Below, piece by piece: positions 9,029 through 19,169 of a DNA stretch of 64,000 nucleotides. This DNA is from an uncultured bacterium (GTDB lineage: Bacteria > CSSED10-310 > CALFER01), in the NCBI GenBank assembly GCA_937951895.1, contig CALFER010000076.1:1-64000 (forward strand), read 5' to 3'. The first letter of the stretch is position 1, and each line of letters begins with the position of its first letter. The notes under the pieces were generated by a model, which saw only the letters and a list, made by a program, of their open reading frames with translations, made no database searches and had not been told where the DNA came from. The position numbers were made by a program, and so were the translations under genes.

Positions 9029-10594
9029 TCATTCGCTCCAGCCGAATTGCTCCATGGCCAGATTCCCGATCAGTACGGCGAAAGCGCTGTCCGTACACCC
9101 CGCATAAAAATTTGCTCCGGAATACGATCCCGCTCCGGATGGCCACGTGAACACAGGAAGAATACTGTACTCCGTGTACCCGGGAGCGATATCTACGGCC
9201 TGTGAGTCGAAACTCGTCCAGGAAGGATGAAACCAGTACTGCCCGGCGACTTCGAGAGCGACCAGGAGTTGCAGACCATTCAGTTGACTCCCGTCGTTCT
9301 GCGTTGAAACGGCCAAAGAAAAAGAATCGCCTGGCCGGAAATCGGTCGACGGCATCAGAATCGACACGGTCAGCGATATCGGCTCGGCATATTCATCCGC
9401 CCCCGCATCGCATGGGTTCGTTCGAGTTTCCCCGTCATAATCCAGTGCTTCACACGCAGTCGTCACCACATCGATGCACGGAGAGGTTTCGGTCAGGTGG
9501 TAATCTCCGGCTCCAATAAATGAAGGCGGCGCGGAAAAATTACCGACTCCGCCCACCATCGTCGAAAGATCGCAGTATGTGGCCGAAATCGTTCCTCCGG
9601 TTGCGCTGTACAGATCCGAACCGGACGGTTCCCAGACGATGCTGCCATGGATTGTCACCGACGCATTTGACAGGGACGCGACTCCATCGCCATATGTGCC
9701 TGCCGAGTTATCGGACACCGTGCAGAATTTCAGAGTCAGATTCGAGTTGTCCTTGCAGAGAATGCCGCCGCCGATCGCGATGGTCGAGTTCCCCGTGACG
9801 AAGCAGTTGGTCATTTCCGCCGAAGAGTTTTCAATGCGAAGCCCTCCTCCGTCAGAATCGGTGTTGACATTGTTCGCGATCATGCATTGTCGGATCGTCG
9901 CAGTGGAATACTCGAGGACCGAGATGCCTGCGGACCAACTGACGGAAGAGGCCGAATTCCCGGAGATGATGGTTCTTTCGATGAGGGGATGGCAGTTCGC
10001 GGCAATCTGGATCGCCGCTCCGCTGCAACCGCTGATCGTGCAACCCCGGATCACGGTATTGCTGTCATGAAGAATGTTGATGCCCCCACCCTGTAAGGCA
10101 AAACAATCGATCAATCGACAGTTTTCGATCGTCGGGCTCGCGCCCCAGATTCGTATGCCGCCTCCTTCGCTGACGCCACCTGCACCGGTTACACCGCCCC
10201 GGATGATGTCGCACCCGCTCACTGTGATGTTCGCTTCCTGCAGGATATGAAGCGATCCGACGGCCTCATCGACACAGTCCTGGAATACGATATTGCGCAC
10301 GATGCTTCCCGCGACGCCGCTACCCTGGAATGTCCAGGCGAGTGTCAATCCCTGACCGTCGAAAACCGGTCGCGCCGATGCGGACGCTCCTTCGATCGTA
10401 ACCCATTTGCTGTGGAAATGCAGGTCGACCCAACCGGCGCCGGAATAGGTGCCGGATGCGATCCGGATGGTATCGCCGTTCCCGGCATTGGAAAACGCGT
10501 CCTGTAAAGTGGCGTAATCGCCCGGAACCTGGATAACGGCTGCAAATCCTGATGCCGGCACGCAAAGCACAAGACACAGAATCATTGATTTCAT
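9029..10594 (-). CDS. Secreted right-handed beta-helix protein with the shared C-terminal domain
   Basis: About 521 residues. The ATG at 10594 is preceded by GGAGG at 8 bases and opens a signal peptide ending near G-F-A. A P-G-D-Y-A-T-L-Q-D-A-F start leads into a parallel beta-helix (residues ~20-385), with turns such as I-R-G-C-T-I-S-G-C and M-T-N-C-F-V-T-G-N. A short segment with D-Y-D-G-E-T-R-T follows, then the ~115-residue shared domain (9032-9376: F-R-P-G-D, Q-Y-W-F-H-P-S-W, F-T-W-P, final F-G-W). Beta-helices of this type bind or cleave polysaccharides, but I see no clear lyase catalytic signature. Function is unknown and exported location is likely. Confidence 0.85.
   Translation of the reverse strand: MKSMILCLVLCVPASGFAAVIQVPGDYATLQDAFSNAGNGDTIRIASGTYSGAGWVDLHFHSKWVTIEGASASARPVFDGQGLTLAWTFQGSGVAGSIVRNIVFQDCVDEAVGSLHILQEANITVSGCDIIRGGVTGAGGVSEGGGIRIWGASPTIENCRLIDCFALQGGGINILHDSNTVIRGCTISGCSGAAIQIAANCHPLIERTIISGNSASSVSWSAGISVLEYSTATIRQCMIANNVNTDSDGGGLRIENSSAEMTNCFVTGNSTIAIGGGILCKDNSNLTLKFCTVSDNSAGTYGDGVASLSNASVTIHGSIVWEPSGSDLYSATGGTISATYCDLSTMVGGVGNFSAPPSFIGAGDYHLTETSPCIDVVTTACEALDYDGETRTNPCDAGADEYAEPISLTVSILMPSTDFRPGDSFSLAVSTQNDGSQLNGLQLLVALEVAGQYWFHPSWTSFDSQAVDIAPGYTEYSILPVFTWPSGAGSYSGANFYAGCTDSAFAVLIGNLAMEQFGWSE
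9032..9376 (-). other. Shared domain, copy 2
   Basis: Carries F-R-P-G-D-S-F, L-L-V-A-L-E-V-A-G-Q-Y-W-F-H-P-S-W, P-V-F-T-W-P and F-Y-A-G-C-T-D, and ends Q-F-G-W-S-E. It is one of ten copies in the window. Confidence 0.85.
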
Positions 10595-10679
10595 GAAGAA
10601 TTCCTCCCGGTTCAAGTCTCAGTATACCGGATATCAGGGAAATTTGGTAATTCCTGACCGTCGTCTCGCGAATCCGGAA

Positions 10680-12464
10680 TCAGTGCGCGAAACTCCAGAT
10701 CACGGGCGCGAGGATTGCGGTGAGCAGGCAGTACAGGAAATTGAGGGGAATTCCGATTTTCAGATAATCGCTGAATTTGTACCCACCCGGGCCATACACC
10801 ATCAGATTGGTCTGATATCCGATCGGGGTCGCGAAGCTGGCCGACGCGCAGATCATGACACTGATGATGAACGGCATCGGGTTGACACCGAGTCGATCGG
10901 CGGTATTCATGGCAATGGGGAACACAATCGCTGCTGCTGCGTTGTTCGTGATCAACTCCGTCAGCACTGTTGTGGTCAGGCAGACCATGGCGAGTGCCGC
11001 ACCGGGGTGGTCGCGGGTCAACCCGAGCAACGATCCGGCTATTGCCGCGGCTGCACCTGTCGTTTCAAGCGCTGTTGACATCCCGAGCGCTGCCCCGATC
11101 ACCAGGAGCACGTTCCATTCGATGCTGCGCCTTGCATGAGCGGTAGAACAGCAACCGAGCGCAAGCATGGCGGCCGCGGCAATCATCGATGCCTTCAGCA
11201 TGCTCAGAATTCCGGAACCCGCCAGTAGCACCATGCCGATCAGAACGGCCAGCGCATACGGCGCTCGGTCGAATCGGCGGGGCGTCGAGTCTTCCACCTC
11301 GCTGATCAGATAGAAATCGCGGGAATCCTTCTGTCTTGGGATGAAACCCGCATGAGATTCCACCAGCAGCATATCCCCGGCCCGCAGGACGATATCCCCG
11401 ATTTTCCCGTGGATCCGCTCTCCGTTTCTCGCTGCCGCAATGACGACGGCGTTGTAGCGATTCCGGAAGCGGCCGTCACGAATCGTTTTTCCGATGAGAG
11501 GGCAGGTGTCCGATACGACGACTTCGACCAGACGACGCTGGGCTTCGGGAGCGTCCAGATTGAATTTCCGGGTGGATGAGGGGACCAGTCCCTTCTGGTG
11601 GTACAGCGTCCGCATCGAGTCGATGTTGCCGACGAAAACCAGTCGATCATGTGCTCGAAGCGGTTCGTTGGGATCGACGGCGGAGATGACCTGCTCTCCC
11701 CGGATCAGTTCCGCCAGAAACGCTCCCGGCAAATGGCGCAGGCCGGAAGATTCGATCGAACGCCCGATTACAGGGCTGTTTTCCTCTACTTCGAGTTCCA
11801 GCGTGTATTCCTTCGGGTCATGAAAAATCTCCTGGATCTGGGACCGTTCGGGAAGCATGAACCGACTGACGGCCAGGAGATATGCCATGCCGGCGATTGC
11901 GCAGGGCAGACCGAGTTTCGTGATCTCGAACATCGCCAGTCCCGTGGAATGATACCGCTCCTGAACCAGCGCATTGACCACCAGATTGGTGCTGGTCCCG
12001 ATCATCGTACAGATCCCCCCGAAAATGGCCGCATAGCTGAGCGGTATCATCAGCCTGGAGGGATGAATCCTGATTTTACGGCACCATTCCGCGACGACCG
12101 GAATGAACATGGCGACGACCGGGGTATTGTTCAGAAAAGCACTGATCCCGATAACCGGGAGCATCAACCGGAGCTGTGCGCGGCGCCAGTTGCAGGGCCG
12201 CCCGAGCACATGATGGGAGATCCAGGTCAGTACGCCGGTTTCCTGGAGACCGCTCACGACGACATACAGCAGTCCGATGGTGATCATGCCCTCCGAACTG
12301 AATCCCGACAGGGCTTCGGAGGGACTCAGAATCCCACTGACACACAGAATGCCCAGGCCGGCGAGAAGAGCGAAATCTGCCGGAACACGAGTCAGGATCA
12401 TGGTGCTGAAAACAGATCCGATCACGATGAGTGTCGTCAGCGCTTGCCATCTCAGAAAGTCCAT
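10680..12464 (-). CDS. SLC13-family anion permease with central TrkA-C domains
   Basis: Inner-membrane transporter of 594 residues. The N-terminal half has about five to six hydrophobic segments and the motif G-T-S-T-N-L-V. A soluble insert at ~205-390 holds two RCK_C/TrkA-C domains (G-R-S-I-E-S-S-G-L-R and G-K-T-I-R-D-G-R-F-R). The C-terminal half has further segments with the SLC13 signature S-F-A-T-P-I-G-Y-Q-T-N-L-M-V-Y-G-P-G-G-Y. Family members carry sulfate, dicarboxylates or other anions with sodium; the substrate here cannot be decided. GGAG lies 9 bases before the ATG. It appears monocistronic, 85 bases upstream of the beta-helix gene. Confidence 0.88.
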   Translation of the reverse strand: MDFLRWQALTTLIVIGSVFSTMILTRVPADFALLAGLGILCVSGILSPSEALSGFSSEGMITIGLLYVVVSGLQETGVLTWISHHVLGRPCNWRRAQLRLMLPVIGISAFLNNTPVVAMFIPVVAEWCRKIRIHPSRLMIPLSYAAIFGGICTMIGTSTNLVVNALVQERYHSTGLAMFEITKLGLPCAIAGMAYLLAVSRFMLPERSQIQEIFHDPKEYTLELEVEENSPVIGRSIESSGLRHLPGAFLAELIRGEQVISAVDPNEPLRAHDRLVFVGNIDSMRTLYHQKGLVPSSTRKFNLDAPEAQRRLVEVVVSDTCPLIGKTIRDGRFRNRYNAVVIAAARNGERIHGKIGDIVLRAGDMLLVESHAGFIPRQKDSRDFYLISEVEDSTPRRFDRAPYALAVLIGMVLLAGSGILSMLKASMIAAAAMLALGCCSTAHARRSIEWNVLLVIGAALGMSTALETTGAAAAIAGSLLGLTRDHPGAALAMVCLTTTVLTELITNNAAAAIVFPIAMNTADRLGVNPMPFIISVMICASASFATPIGYQTNLMVYGPGGYKFSDYLKIGIPLNFLYCLLTAILAPVIWSFAH

Positions 12465-12721
12465 TCGACGTTGCTCCGCTGTGATCCGAAAAAAAGAACT
12501 CCCCTCGTTCCGTTGCGCGGAAAGCCATGATAACGTCTTTGCCTGATGGGTTCAATCCGCCGGTTTGACAGCCTGATTCACCGAATATACAATAAAACTA
12601 TTCTGCCGGTTGCGAATGACTAAGCATGATTGAACACAGGGCGTTTCTGAGAATCAGAGTTAATCTGATCTTTCGATATGAGGGTGTATCCTGTCTTTCT
12701 CGATGAATGGAGGAGCAGACC
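12465..12721. other. Divergent intergenic region
   Basis: Separates the minus-strand SLC13 gene from the plus-strand Kelch/PKD gene, so it must hold both promoters. I could not identify a convincing -35/-10 pair. The only clear signal is GGAGG just before 12722. Confidence 0.5.
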
Positions 12722-15700
12722 ATGGAACGCAGCCGAGTGTTTTGGATCATTGTTCTTGTCTTCTTGACCATGGGTTTTTTGATGGCTGAAGGAATTCAAG
12801 CCGGGGGCAGGGCCGTGGAGTGGCGCTACATCTTTTCCTCCGGCAGCAGCACCTACGCCGAGATCACCGGCGGAACAATCCATGGAACAGCATCGAATGA
12901 CGATCAGAACTTCAACGCCATTCCCATCGGTTTCACCTTCACCTGCGATGGCGTCGCATACACCAATGTCAGCATCCAGAGCAACGGTTATATTGCGATG
13001 GGCAACGCGGTGACGTCGTCGTACACCCCGTTGAGTACAGGCACCACCAACAATGTCATTGCAGCGTTCGGGCGCGACATTCAGGGTAACGGCACGACCT
13101 CGGAACTGATGTCGTTGATGGAAGGCACCGAGCCCAATCGCATGTGCACGGTGCAGTGGAAGGATTATAAACGATACGGCTCCGGCTATGTTGGTGATAG
13201 TCTGGACTTTCAGATTAAGTTACACGAGGCTACCGGCGAGATCCAGATCGTTTATGGTGGTTTTACAACAGTTTTCAATGCAGCTCCACCCACTGTTCAG
13301 GTGGGATTACGCGGTGCGAGCAACGCCGATTTCAACAATCTCATGACCGACAGTACACACCTGTGGGACGATCCCCTCGCCGGTACTGCCAACACCTCGG
13401 CCATGACCATGACCGATGTCATCTTCCCGGCCTCAGGGCAAACCTACACCTGGTCGCCGGTTTCCGGTGTGTTCGTTTCCGACGACCAGGATCGCGGGGT
13501 TTGCCCGGGAGGCACTGTTACTTACTGGTTCACGATTAACAATGTGACGGGAAACCCCGATACATTCGACCTGACATACTCGGGAGCATGGCCGATCACA
13601 GGTCCGGCTGCGACGGACGAGATACCGGACGAGGGTTCACAGCAGATTCAAGTGACGGTCGACGTGCCATGGACCGCGACTGATTTCGAGGTTCAACCGT
13701 TCACCGTCACCGCAACCGACTCGACCGGTACGTACACCGACTCGGCGTCAGACAACACGATCGCATATACAGTCGGAAGCTATACCGATATGTCCAGCAG
13801 TCCGGTCGGTCGCGGAGTGCGCTGGCACTCGGTTGTCTATTGGGACGGCAAGCTGTACAAAATCGGAGGCGATAACGGTGCGGCTCAGGCATGGCTGGAT
13901 ATCTATGACATCGCCACAGACACCTGGACACAAGGCCCGGACATGCCGGCTGCGCGAGCCTACATCGACGGTGTGGCCATCGACGGCAAGATCTATTGTG
14001 CCGGAGGATACAACGTCTCCGGACAGGATGACCTGTTCATCTATGACATCGCTGCCGGTTCCTGGAGCACCTCACCGACATTGATGCCGGCCAACCGCTA
14101 TCACTATGCCGGTGTGGCCATGGGCGGAAAGTATTACGTCATAGGAGGTTACAGCACTACATATGAAGCTTCGATGATCGCGTACGATCCGGCCACTGAC
14201 TCCTGGAATACGTCGCTACCGCCCATGAGTACATCCCGGCGCTACTCCCATGCCGGGGTCATCGGAGGCAAGATCTATGTCGCGGGGGGCTACAACGGAA
14301 CTCACCAGACGACCGGTGAGGTGTTCGATCCGGTTGTCCCCGGCTGGTCACCCATGTCCATGGGTTTCAGTTGGAATTCCGGCGCTGATGGAGTTCTCCA
14401 GGATCGATATCTCATCATCATTGGCGGTTATTCCAACGCGACGACGACAGCCAGCCCCAGCACCTTGTTGTACGATACTCTGAGCGACTCGTGGTTCACA
14501 CTTCCGTCGCAATCCCATACGATTTATGGTGCCGAATGCGATGGTGACGGCATCAACGCATGGTTCGTCGGCGGACGACTGTATGAAGAAAGCGCCTGGA
14601 GTTACAGCACATACATTACTCGAACGAACACATGCGCTGAATGTGAGAGTGTCTCGAACGCGGACTTCACCGTCAATCCACCCTCACCGCGGACCGGTGT
14701 CCCGGCAACCTTCAGCGGATCGGTTGCTGTCGGTTCCGAGCCGATCACATGGGAGTGGGATTTTGGTGACGGCAACTTCGGCACCGGCCAGACCATTCAG
14801 CACGCATTTGCAACTTCCGGCACCTACACCGTGGTCATGACGGCCACCAACTGCGACGGTGCAGGATCGGACGACGCCAGCTACGATGTCGTCGTCCAGA
14901 ACGGCGCGCTCATAGTCGTGGATCCCCTTGCGATGGAATCGATCCAATGCGCCGACAGCCAGGAGAGTCACACTCTGACAATCTGCAACGAGGGCGATCA
15001 GACGCTGACCTGGACCATGACCGAGGTGCCCGATACAAATCCGATCCGTTTTTCGTTCCGGGACCTGCCGAGGGTGACACTCCCCGACGGCGTACCGCAT
15101 TCCATCACTGATTTCGCGGCCGCCGGCTGTCCGGTCCCGCCCGTACGACCCTTGGTGCCTGCCTCGGCTTCGCGCGCATCGAGAGCGCTGACCTATTACT
15201 CCTCCCGTGCAGTTTTTGACGCAGCCTATCCCGGACTGCCGATCGAAGGGTTCGAAAACGGTTCGATGGCCGAGGCGACTATCGGAACCATTGCTCATCC
15301 GTTGGATCAGTTCAGCAGTAACGCCTACTTCGATCCCGGCGATATCCTGCCCGGCATTCAGTTCCGGTCGTCTGCGGATCATGGGGGAGAAGAGATCGCT
15401 GTTCTGGGTAATCAGTTTGCCGGTAATCCGAGCAAGACGGCAGTGGCAAACACGTTTGTCGACTCCTACCGGATCATCTTCAACCCGCCGGTCGAAGCGA
15501 CCGGAATGGATGTGCAGTCGTTCATGGGTAGCGGCACATGCCAGGTGGACATCTACGATACAAACGGCCTCGTGGCCTCCACCACATCACTCGGCGATGC
15601 ATCGGGGGTTTTCTGGGGCGTGTCGTCGGACACGGACCCGATCGTCGCGATCGTGATCACGGATCTGGGCTCGGGAGCCGAAGGAGCGGACAACATCGCC

Positions 15701-18700
15701 TTTCAGTCCCCGGACATACCCTGGTTGAGCGAAAACCCCATCAGCGGTTCCTTGGCGGCAGGCGATTGCCAGGACGTGGTTGTCACCTTTGATTCAACCG
15801 GCATGGCCTACGGCTCCTACAATGGAACACTGCAGATCGACAGCAACGACATCGGGACGCCTGTTTTCAATGTCCCGGTCACACTCACAGTCGCCGACGC
15901 ACCGACCAATGCCGATTTTTCATGGGATCCCGTGTCGCCCGACATCGGTCAGTCCGGCACGTTCAACGGTACGGCCGATGCGCTCTTACCGGTCGAGTAT
16001 TCCTGGGACTTCGGTGACAGCGGCACGGCCACGGGCCAGAGCGTCACGCATGTGTATGCATCGGCGGGTGACTATACGGTTACAATGACCGCGACCTCAT
16101 GCGGAATGAGCGATTCAGTCCAACACACCATCACCGTACAAGACTGCTGGACTCTTCTTCAGGAAGATTTTGAAGGTGTGTTCCCGCCGACAGACTGGAC
16201 GGTGATCAATAACGGGGGAACGTGTGTCTGGACGCGTAATGATGCATTTCCTTCCGCACGACCCAACTATGCAGGTGGCAGCGGCTTCTGTGCAGATGCC
16301 GATTCGGACAAGTGCGGAAGCAGCACGACGATGGACACAGAACTTCGCACGATGTCCCTCGATTTCAGCGGATTAACCATCGTTTCGCTGGATTATGTGT
16401 CCTCCTATAACGACATCGGCACCGGAGGCGATCTGGCCGATGTCGACATCAGCATCGATGGCGGCGCTACATGGACCAATTTGCTGCGTTGGGATTCGGA
16501 TCACAGCCCGGACGGCCCCGGTGAGCCTGTCAGTCTGGATCTGACGGCCTACGCCGGTCAAACGAGCGTGATGATCCGTTTCCACTATTACGTCGCCACA
16601 TACGACTGGTGGTGGGAAGTGGACCAGGTCAGGGTTCGCGGATGCTACATCGCCGGTGCGGCACCGGATATCGACGTGACTCCGCTGACCATATCCCGGA
16701 CCCTCTATCCCGATCAGACCGCCGATCAGGCCTTCAATATCGCCAACGTCGGCCTGATACCGCTGAACTGGACGTTGGACGAGGGATGCGGCACTCCGGT
16801 CGCCTGGCTGGCTCTCGACCCGGTCGCGGGCACGCTGCCGGTCGGGAACAACGTCGATGTGTCTGCGGGATTCGACAGCACAGGATTGACCGCCGGGACC
16901 TATACAACGACAGTTTGTGTCGATTCGGACGATCCGGATGAACCGGAAATCGTCGTCGATGTGACACTGATAGTCGCCAGCCCGCCGTTGATCGATGTGA
17001 CGCCACTCAGCCTGTCGGTCGATCTGTGTTCCGACGCGACCACAACCGAGCAAGTCACCATTTGCAATAGCGGCGCCGAACCCCTCACCTGGCAGTTGCG
17101 GGAGACGAATCCGACTGCGCCCTTATCGAGATCCGGCAAAGTGACACCGAGGTTTCCGACCGATATCGGGTACGCCCAGGACATCGGATACGTCTCGGAT
17201 AATTTCGTCCAGTTCACTCTGAACGACTTTTCCGGCCAGACCGTTGTCGGGACCAGCACCAACCCTTATTATGGTATGGACTTCGATCCGTCCGCGACGA
17301 CTCTGTACGCGCTCAACGACACAACGGATGAACTCGGTACAATCGACCTGAATACGGCTGCATTCACCGCTATCGTGTCCTGTCCGCCCGGCGGCGGCGC
17401 AGCCAATTGGACCGGGCTGAGCATCGATCCGGTCGACGGAAGCTTCTGGGGTTGCACAGGCACGGATCTCTACGCGATCGATCCCGCCACAGGAGCCTCG
17501 ACTCTCGTCGGCCCGTTCAACGCCGGCGGCACGATGATCGAGATTGCGATCAACGCAGAAGGACTGATGTATGGCCATGACATCACGACAGATTCGATCT
17601 ACACAATCGATCGGGCTACCGGTGCAGCGACTCTCGTCGGTCCCACCGGTTATGCCGCGAATTATGCTCAGGGAATGGATTTCGACAACAGCGACGGAAC
17701 GCTGTACATCTTTCTCTACCTGGGCTCCGGACAGAATGTCTTCGGTACGGTGGATCTGCTGACAGGTGCCGTCACGCCGCTGACCACCAGCAGTCCGCAG
17801 GGCGAGTTCGAAGGCGCGATCAAGGTGGCGTCCGACATCACATGGCTGAGCGAATCACCGATCTCGGGCACCGTCGCACCCGGCGACTGCGTGACAGTGG
17901 ACGTCACGTTCGATTCGGCCGGCCTGATTCCCGGGGCATATTCTGCTGACCTTTTGATCATCAGCAACGATCCATACAATCCGCAGGTTTCAATCCCGGT
18001 CAGCATGACCATCGTCACGCCGATCGACGACGCTGACTTCACCTGGGATCCGTTCTCGCCGGTTGTCGGTGAGACCACTGCATTTGCCGGAACGGTCATC
18101 GGAGGTGGCATTTCGATCGATATCAGTTGGGATTGGGGGGATGGCACAACGCCTGGAAGCGGATTGAACCCGACCCATATTTACGCCGCACCGGGGATAT
18201 TTATGGTGATCATGACGGCGAGCAACGCTTGTGGATCCGTCCAGGCGCAGTATGACCTGATTGTCGATGCGCCGACTGCGACCCCGACCGGAACGATCGC
18301 ACCCACGAACACACCCACACCGACAGCGACAGCGAGCAGTACCGCCACGAGCACACCGACCCATACACCCTCGTTGCCTCCGACTGCGACCCCCACGAGG
18401 ACTCCCACGGCGACTCCCACACGAACGGCGACACCGACTTCGACCCGGACCGCCACGCCGACCGGAACGCCGACCGTTTTCCCGACGTCTCCTCCCACCA
18501 TTACTCCCACAGAAACCCCGGAGCCGCCGACCCCCACCATCGCGGAGCCAACCTGGACGCCAACCGAAACCCCCGTGCCTCCGACATCGACACCGGAATG
18601 CAGTACGCTGGGAGTGACCCTGAGTATGCCGGGTGATCTGTTCAGTCAGGGTGATGTGTGTTGGGTGCAGGCAATCATCTGCAATGACGGGTCCGAGACG

Positions 18701-18955
18701 ATCAGCGGGATCCCGCTGGTTGTGGTGCTGGATCTGGCTGGATCCTTCTGGTTCTGGCCATCATGGACTCCGGCGTTTGACTATGAGTTGATGTCGTTCG
18801 AACCGGGGCAGACGATCGTCGAAATCATCCCGGAATTCATCTGGCCGATCTACAGTCCCGCGTTTAGCGATGCCGTGTTCTACGGAGCGATGCTCAATCC
18901 GGAAATGACCGCCATCCTCGGAGAGATGGATACCTGGAGTTTCAGTTGGCTCTGA
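12722..18955 (+). CDS. Very large Kelch/PKD multidomain surface protein with the shared C-terminal domain
   Basis: 2077 residues from ATG 12722 (GGAGG 8 bases upstream; the ATG at 12707 would overlap that site). After a signal peptide comes a beta-rich N-terminal module, then Kelch repeats (~355-640; Y-D-I-A-T-D-T-W and I-Y-V-A-G-G-Y-N-G). Three PKD domains follow, at ~655-725, ~1065-1140 and ~1775-1845 (W-D-F-G-D-G, W-D-F-G-D-S, W-D-W-G-D-G). Between them lie ASH/Ig-like segments (V-V-V-T-F-D-S-T-G) and a second propeller-like region (~1500-1705, I-D-P-A-T-G-A-S-T). A Thr/Pro linker of about 105 residues precedes the shared domain (18608-18952). Such architecture is typical of cell-surface adhesion or carbohydrate-binding proteins; no enzymatic domain is recognised. 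Confidence 0.85.
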   Translation: MERSRVFWIIVLVFLTMGFLMAEGIQAGGRAVEWRYIFSSGSSTYAEITGGTIHGTASNDDQNFNAIPIGFTFTCDGVAYTNVSIQSNGYIAMGNAVTSSYTPLSTGTTNNVIAAFGRDIQGNGTTSELMSLMEGTEPNRMCTVQWKDYKRYGSGYVGDSLDFQIKLHEATGEIQIVYGGFTTVFNAAPPTVQVGLRGASNADFNNLMTDSTHLWDDPLAGTANTSAMTMTDVIFPASGQTYTWSPVSGVFVSDDQDRGVCPGGTVTYWFTINNVTGNPDTFDLTYSGAWPITGPAATDEIPDEGSQQIQVTVDVPWTATDFEVQPFTVTATDSTGTYTDSASDNTIAYTVGSYTDMSSSPVGRGVRWHSVVYWDGKLYKIGGDNGAAQAWLDIYDIATDTWTQGPDMPAARAYIDGVAIDGKIYCAGGYNVSGQDDLFIYDIAAGSWSTSPTLMPANRYHYAGVAMGGKYYVIGGYSTTYEASMIAYDPATDSWNTSLPPMSTSRRYSHAGVIGGKIYVAGGYNGTHQTTGEVFDPVVPGWSPMSMGFSWNSGADGVLQDRYLIIIGGYSNATTTASPSTLLYDTLSDSWFTLPSQSHTIYGAECDGDGINAWFVGGRLYEESAWSYSTYITRTNTCAECESVSNADFTVNPPSPRTGVPATFSGSVAVGSEPITWEWDFGDGNFGTGQTIQHAFATSGTYTVVMTATNCDGAGSDDASYDVVVQNGALIVVDPLAMESIQCADSQESHTLTICNEGDQTLTWTMTEVPDTNPIRFSFRDLPRVTLPDGVPHSITDFAAAGCPVPPVRPLVPASASRASRALTYYSSRAVFDAAYPGLPIEGFENGSMAEATIGTIAHPLDQFSSNAYFDPGDILPGIQFRSSADHGGEEIAVLGNQFAGNPSKTAVANTFVDSYRIIFNPPVEATGMDVQSFMGSGTCQVDIYDTNGLVASTTSLGDASGVFWGVSSDTDPIVAIVITDLGSGAEGADNIAFQSPDIPWLSENPISGSLAAGDCQDVVVTFDSTGMAYGSYNGTLQIDSNDIGTPVFNVPVTLTVADAPTNADFSWDPVSPDIGQSGTFNGTADALLPVEYSWDFGDSGTATGQSVTHVYASAGDYTVTMTATSCGMSDSVQHTITVQDCWTLLQEDFEGVFPPTDWTVINNGGTCVWTRNDAFPSARPNYAGGSGFCADADSDKCGSSTTMDTELRTMSLDFSGLTIVSLDYVSSYNDIGTGGDLADVDISIDGGATWTNLLRWDSDHSPDGPGEPVSLDLTAYAGQTSVMIRFHYYVATYDWWWEVDQVRVRGCYIAGAAPDIDVTPLTISRTLYPDQTADQAFNIANVGLIPLNWTLDEGCGTPVAWLALDPVAGTLPVGNNVDVSAGFDSTGLTAGTYTTTVCVDSDDPDEPEIVVDVTLIVASPPLIDVTPLSLSVDLCSDATTTEQVTICNSGAEPLTWQLRETNPTAPLSRSGKVTPRFPTDIGYAQDIGYVSDNFVQFTLNDFSGQTVVGTSTNPYYGMDFDPSATTLYALNDTTDELGTIDLNTAAFTAIVSCPPGGGAANWTGLSIDPVDGSFWGCTGTDLYAIDPATGASTLVGPFNAGGTMIEIAINAEGLMYGHDITTDSIYTIDRATGAATLVGPTGYAANYAQGMDFDNSDGTLYIFLYLGSGQNVFGTVDLLTGAVTPLTTSSPQGEFEGAIKVASDITWLSESPISGTVAPGDCVTVDVTFDSAGLIPGAYSADLLIISNDPYNPQVSIPVSMTIVTPIDDADFTWDPFSPVVGETTAFAGTVIGGGISIDISWDWGDGTTPGSGLNPTHIYAAPGIFMVIMTASNACGSVQAQYDLIVDAPTATPTGTIAPTNTPTPTATASSTATSTPTHTPSLPPTATPTRTPTATPTRTATPTSTRTATPTGTPTVFPTSPPTITPTETPEPPTPTIAEPTWTPTETPVPPTSTPECSTLGVTLSMPGDLFSQGDVCWVQAIICNDGSETISGIPLVVVLDLAGSFWFWPSWTPAFDYELMSFEPGQTIVEIIPEFIWPIYSPAFSDAVFYGAMLNPEMTAILGEMDTWSFSWL
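18277..18597. repeat. Low-complexity Thr/Pro linker coding repeat
   Basis: Encodes T-P-T-A-T-P-T-R-T-type repeats joining the last PKD domain to the shared C-terminal domain. The DNA is ACNCCNAC-rich with high strand asymmetry. Confidence 0.85.
18608..18952 (+). other. Shared domain, copy 3
   Basis: Contains L-F-S-Q-G-D, S-F-W-F-W-P-S-W, E-F-I-W-P and F-Y-G-A-M-L-N-P, and ends S-F-S-W-L. Confidence 0.9.
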
Positions 18956-18978
18956 GGTGATTTTGAACGTTCCGATTG

Positions 18979-19006
18979 GAGAGCAGGCCGGAGACGGTCT
19001 GCTCTC
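18979..19006 (+). terminator. Hairpin after the Kelch/PKD gene
   Basis: GAGAGCAG and CTGCTCTC form an 8-base perfect stem, extended by GCC/GGT pairing, 24 bases after the stop codon. The following T-run is weak (GTCTTG), so termination is likely but may not be classical. Confidence 0.55.
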
Positions 19007-19169
19007 GTCTTGCCGGACATCGCCGATGAAGCGGTCGGTGGTGTCGACTCCCATTGTCCGGCACATGTCGCGCATGGCGGGATCGAGTGTCCGGAGAGGC
19101 GCGCCGCATCGATCCGATTAAAGCATGAGAAGGCGGAGTGGCGCAACGGACCCTTGCGCATGCCGGCCG

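Noticed and set aside
9032..9376. The shared domain as a T9SS C-terminal secretion signal
   Set aside because: It is longer than usual T9SS tails, has different motifs, and one copy is N-terminal; no T9SS genes are in the window.
13707..14084. CRISPR or phage-like repeats in the Kelch region
   Set aside because: The periodicity is explained by Kelch coding repeats; no direct repeats with uniform spacers occur.
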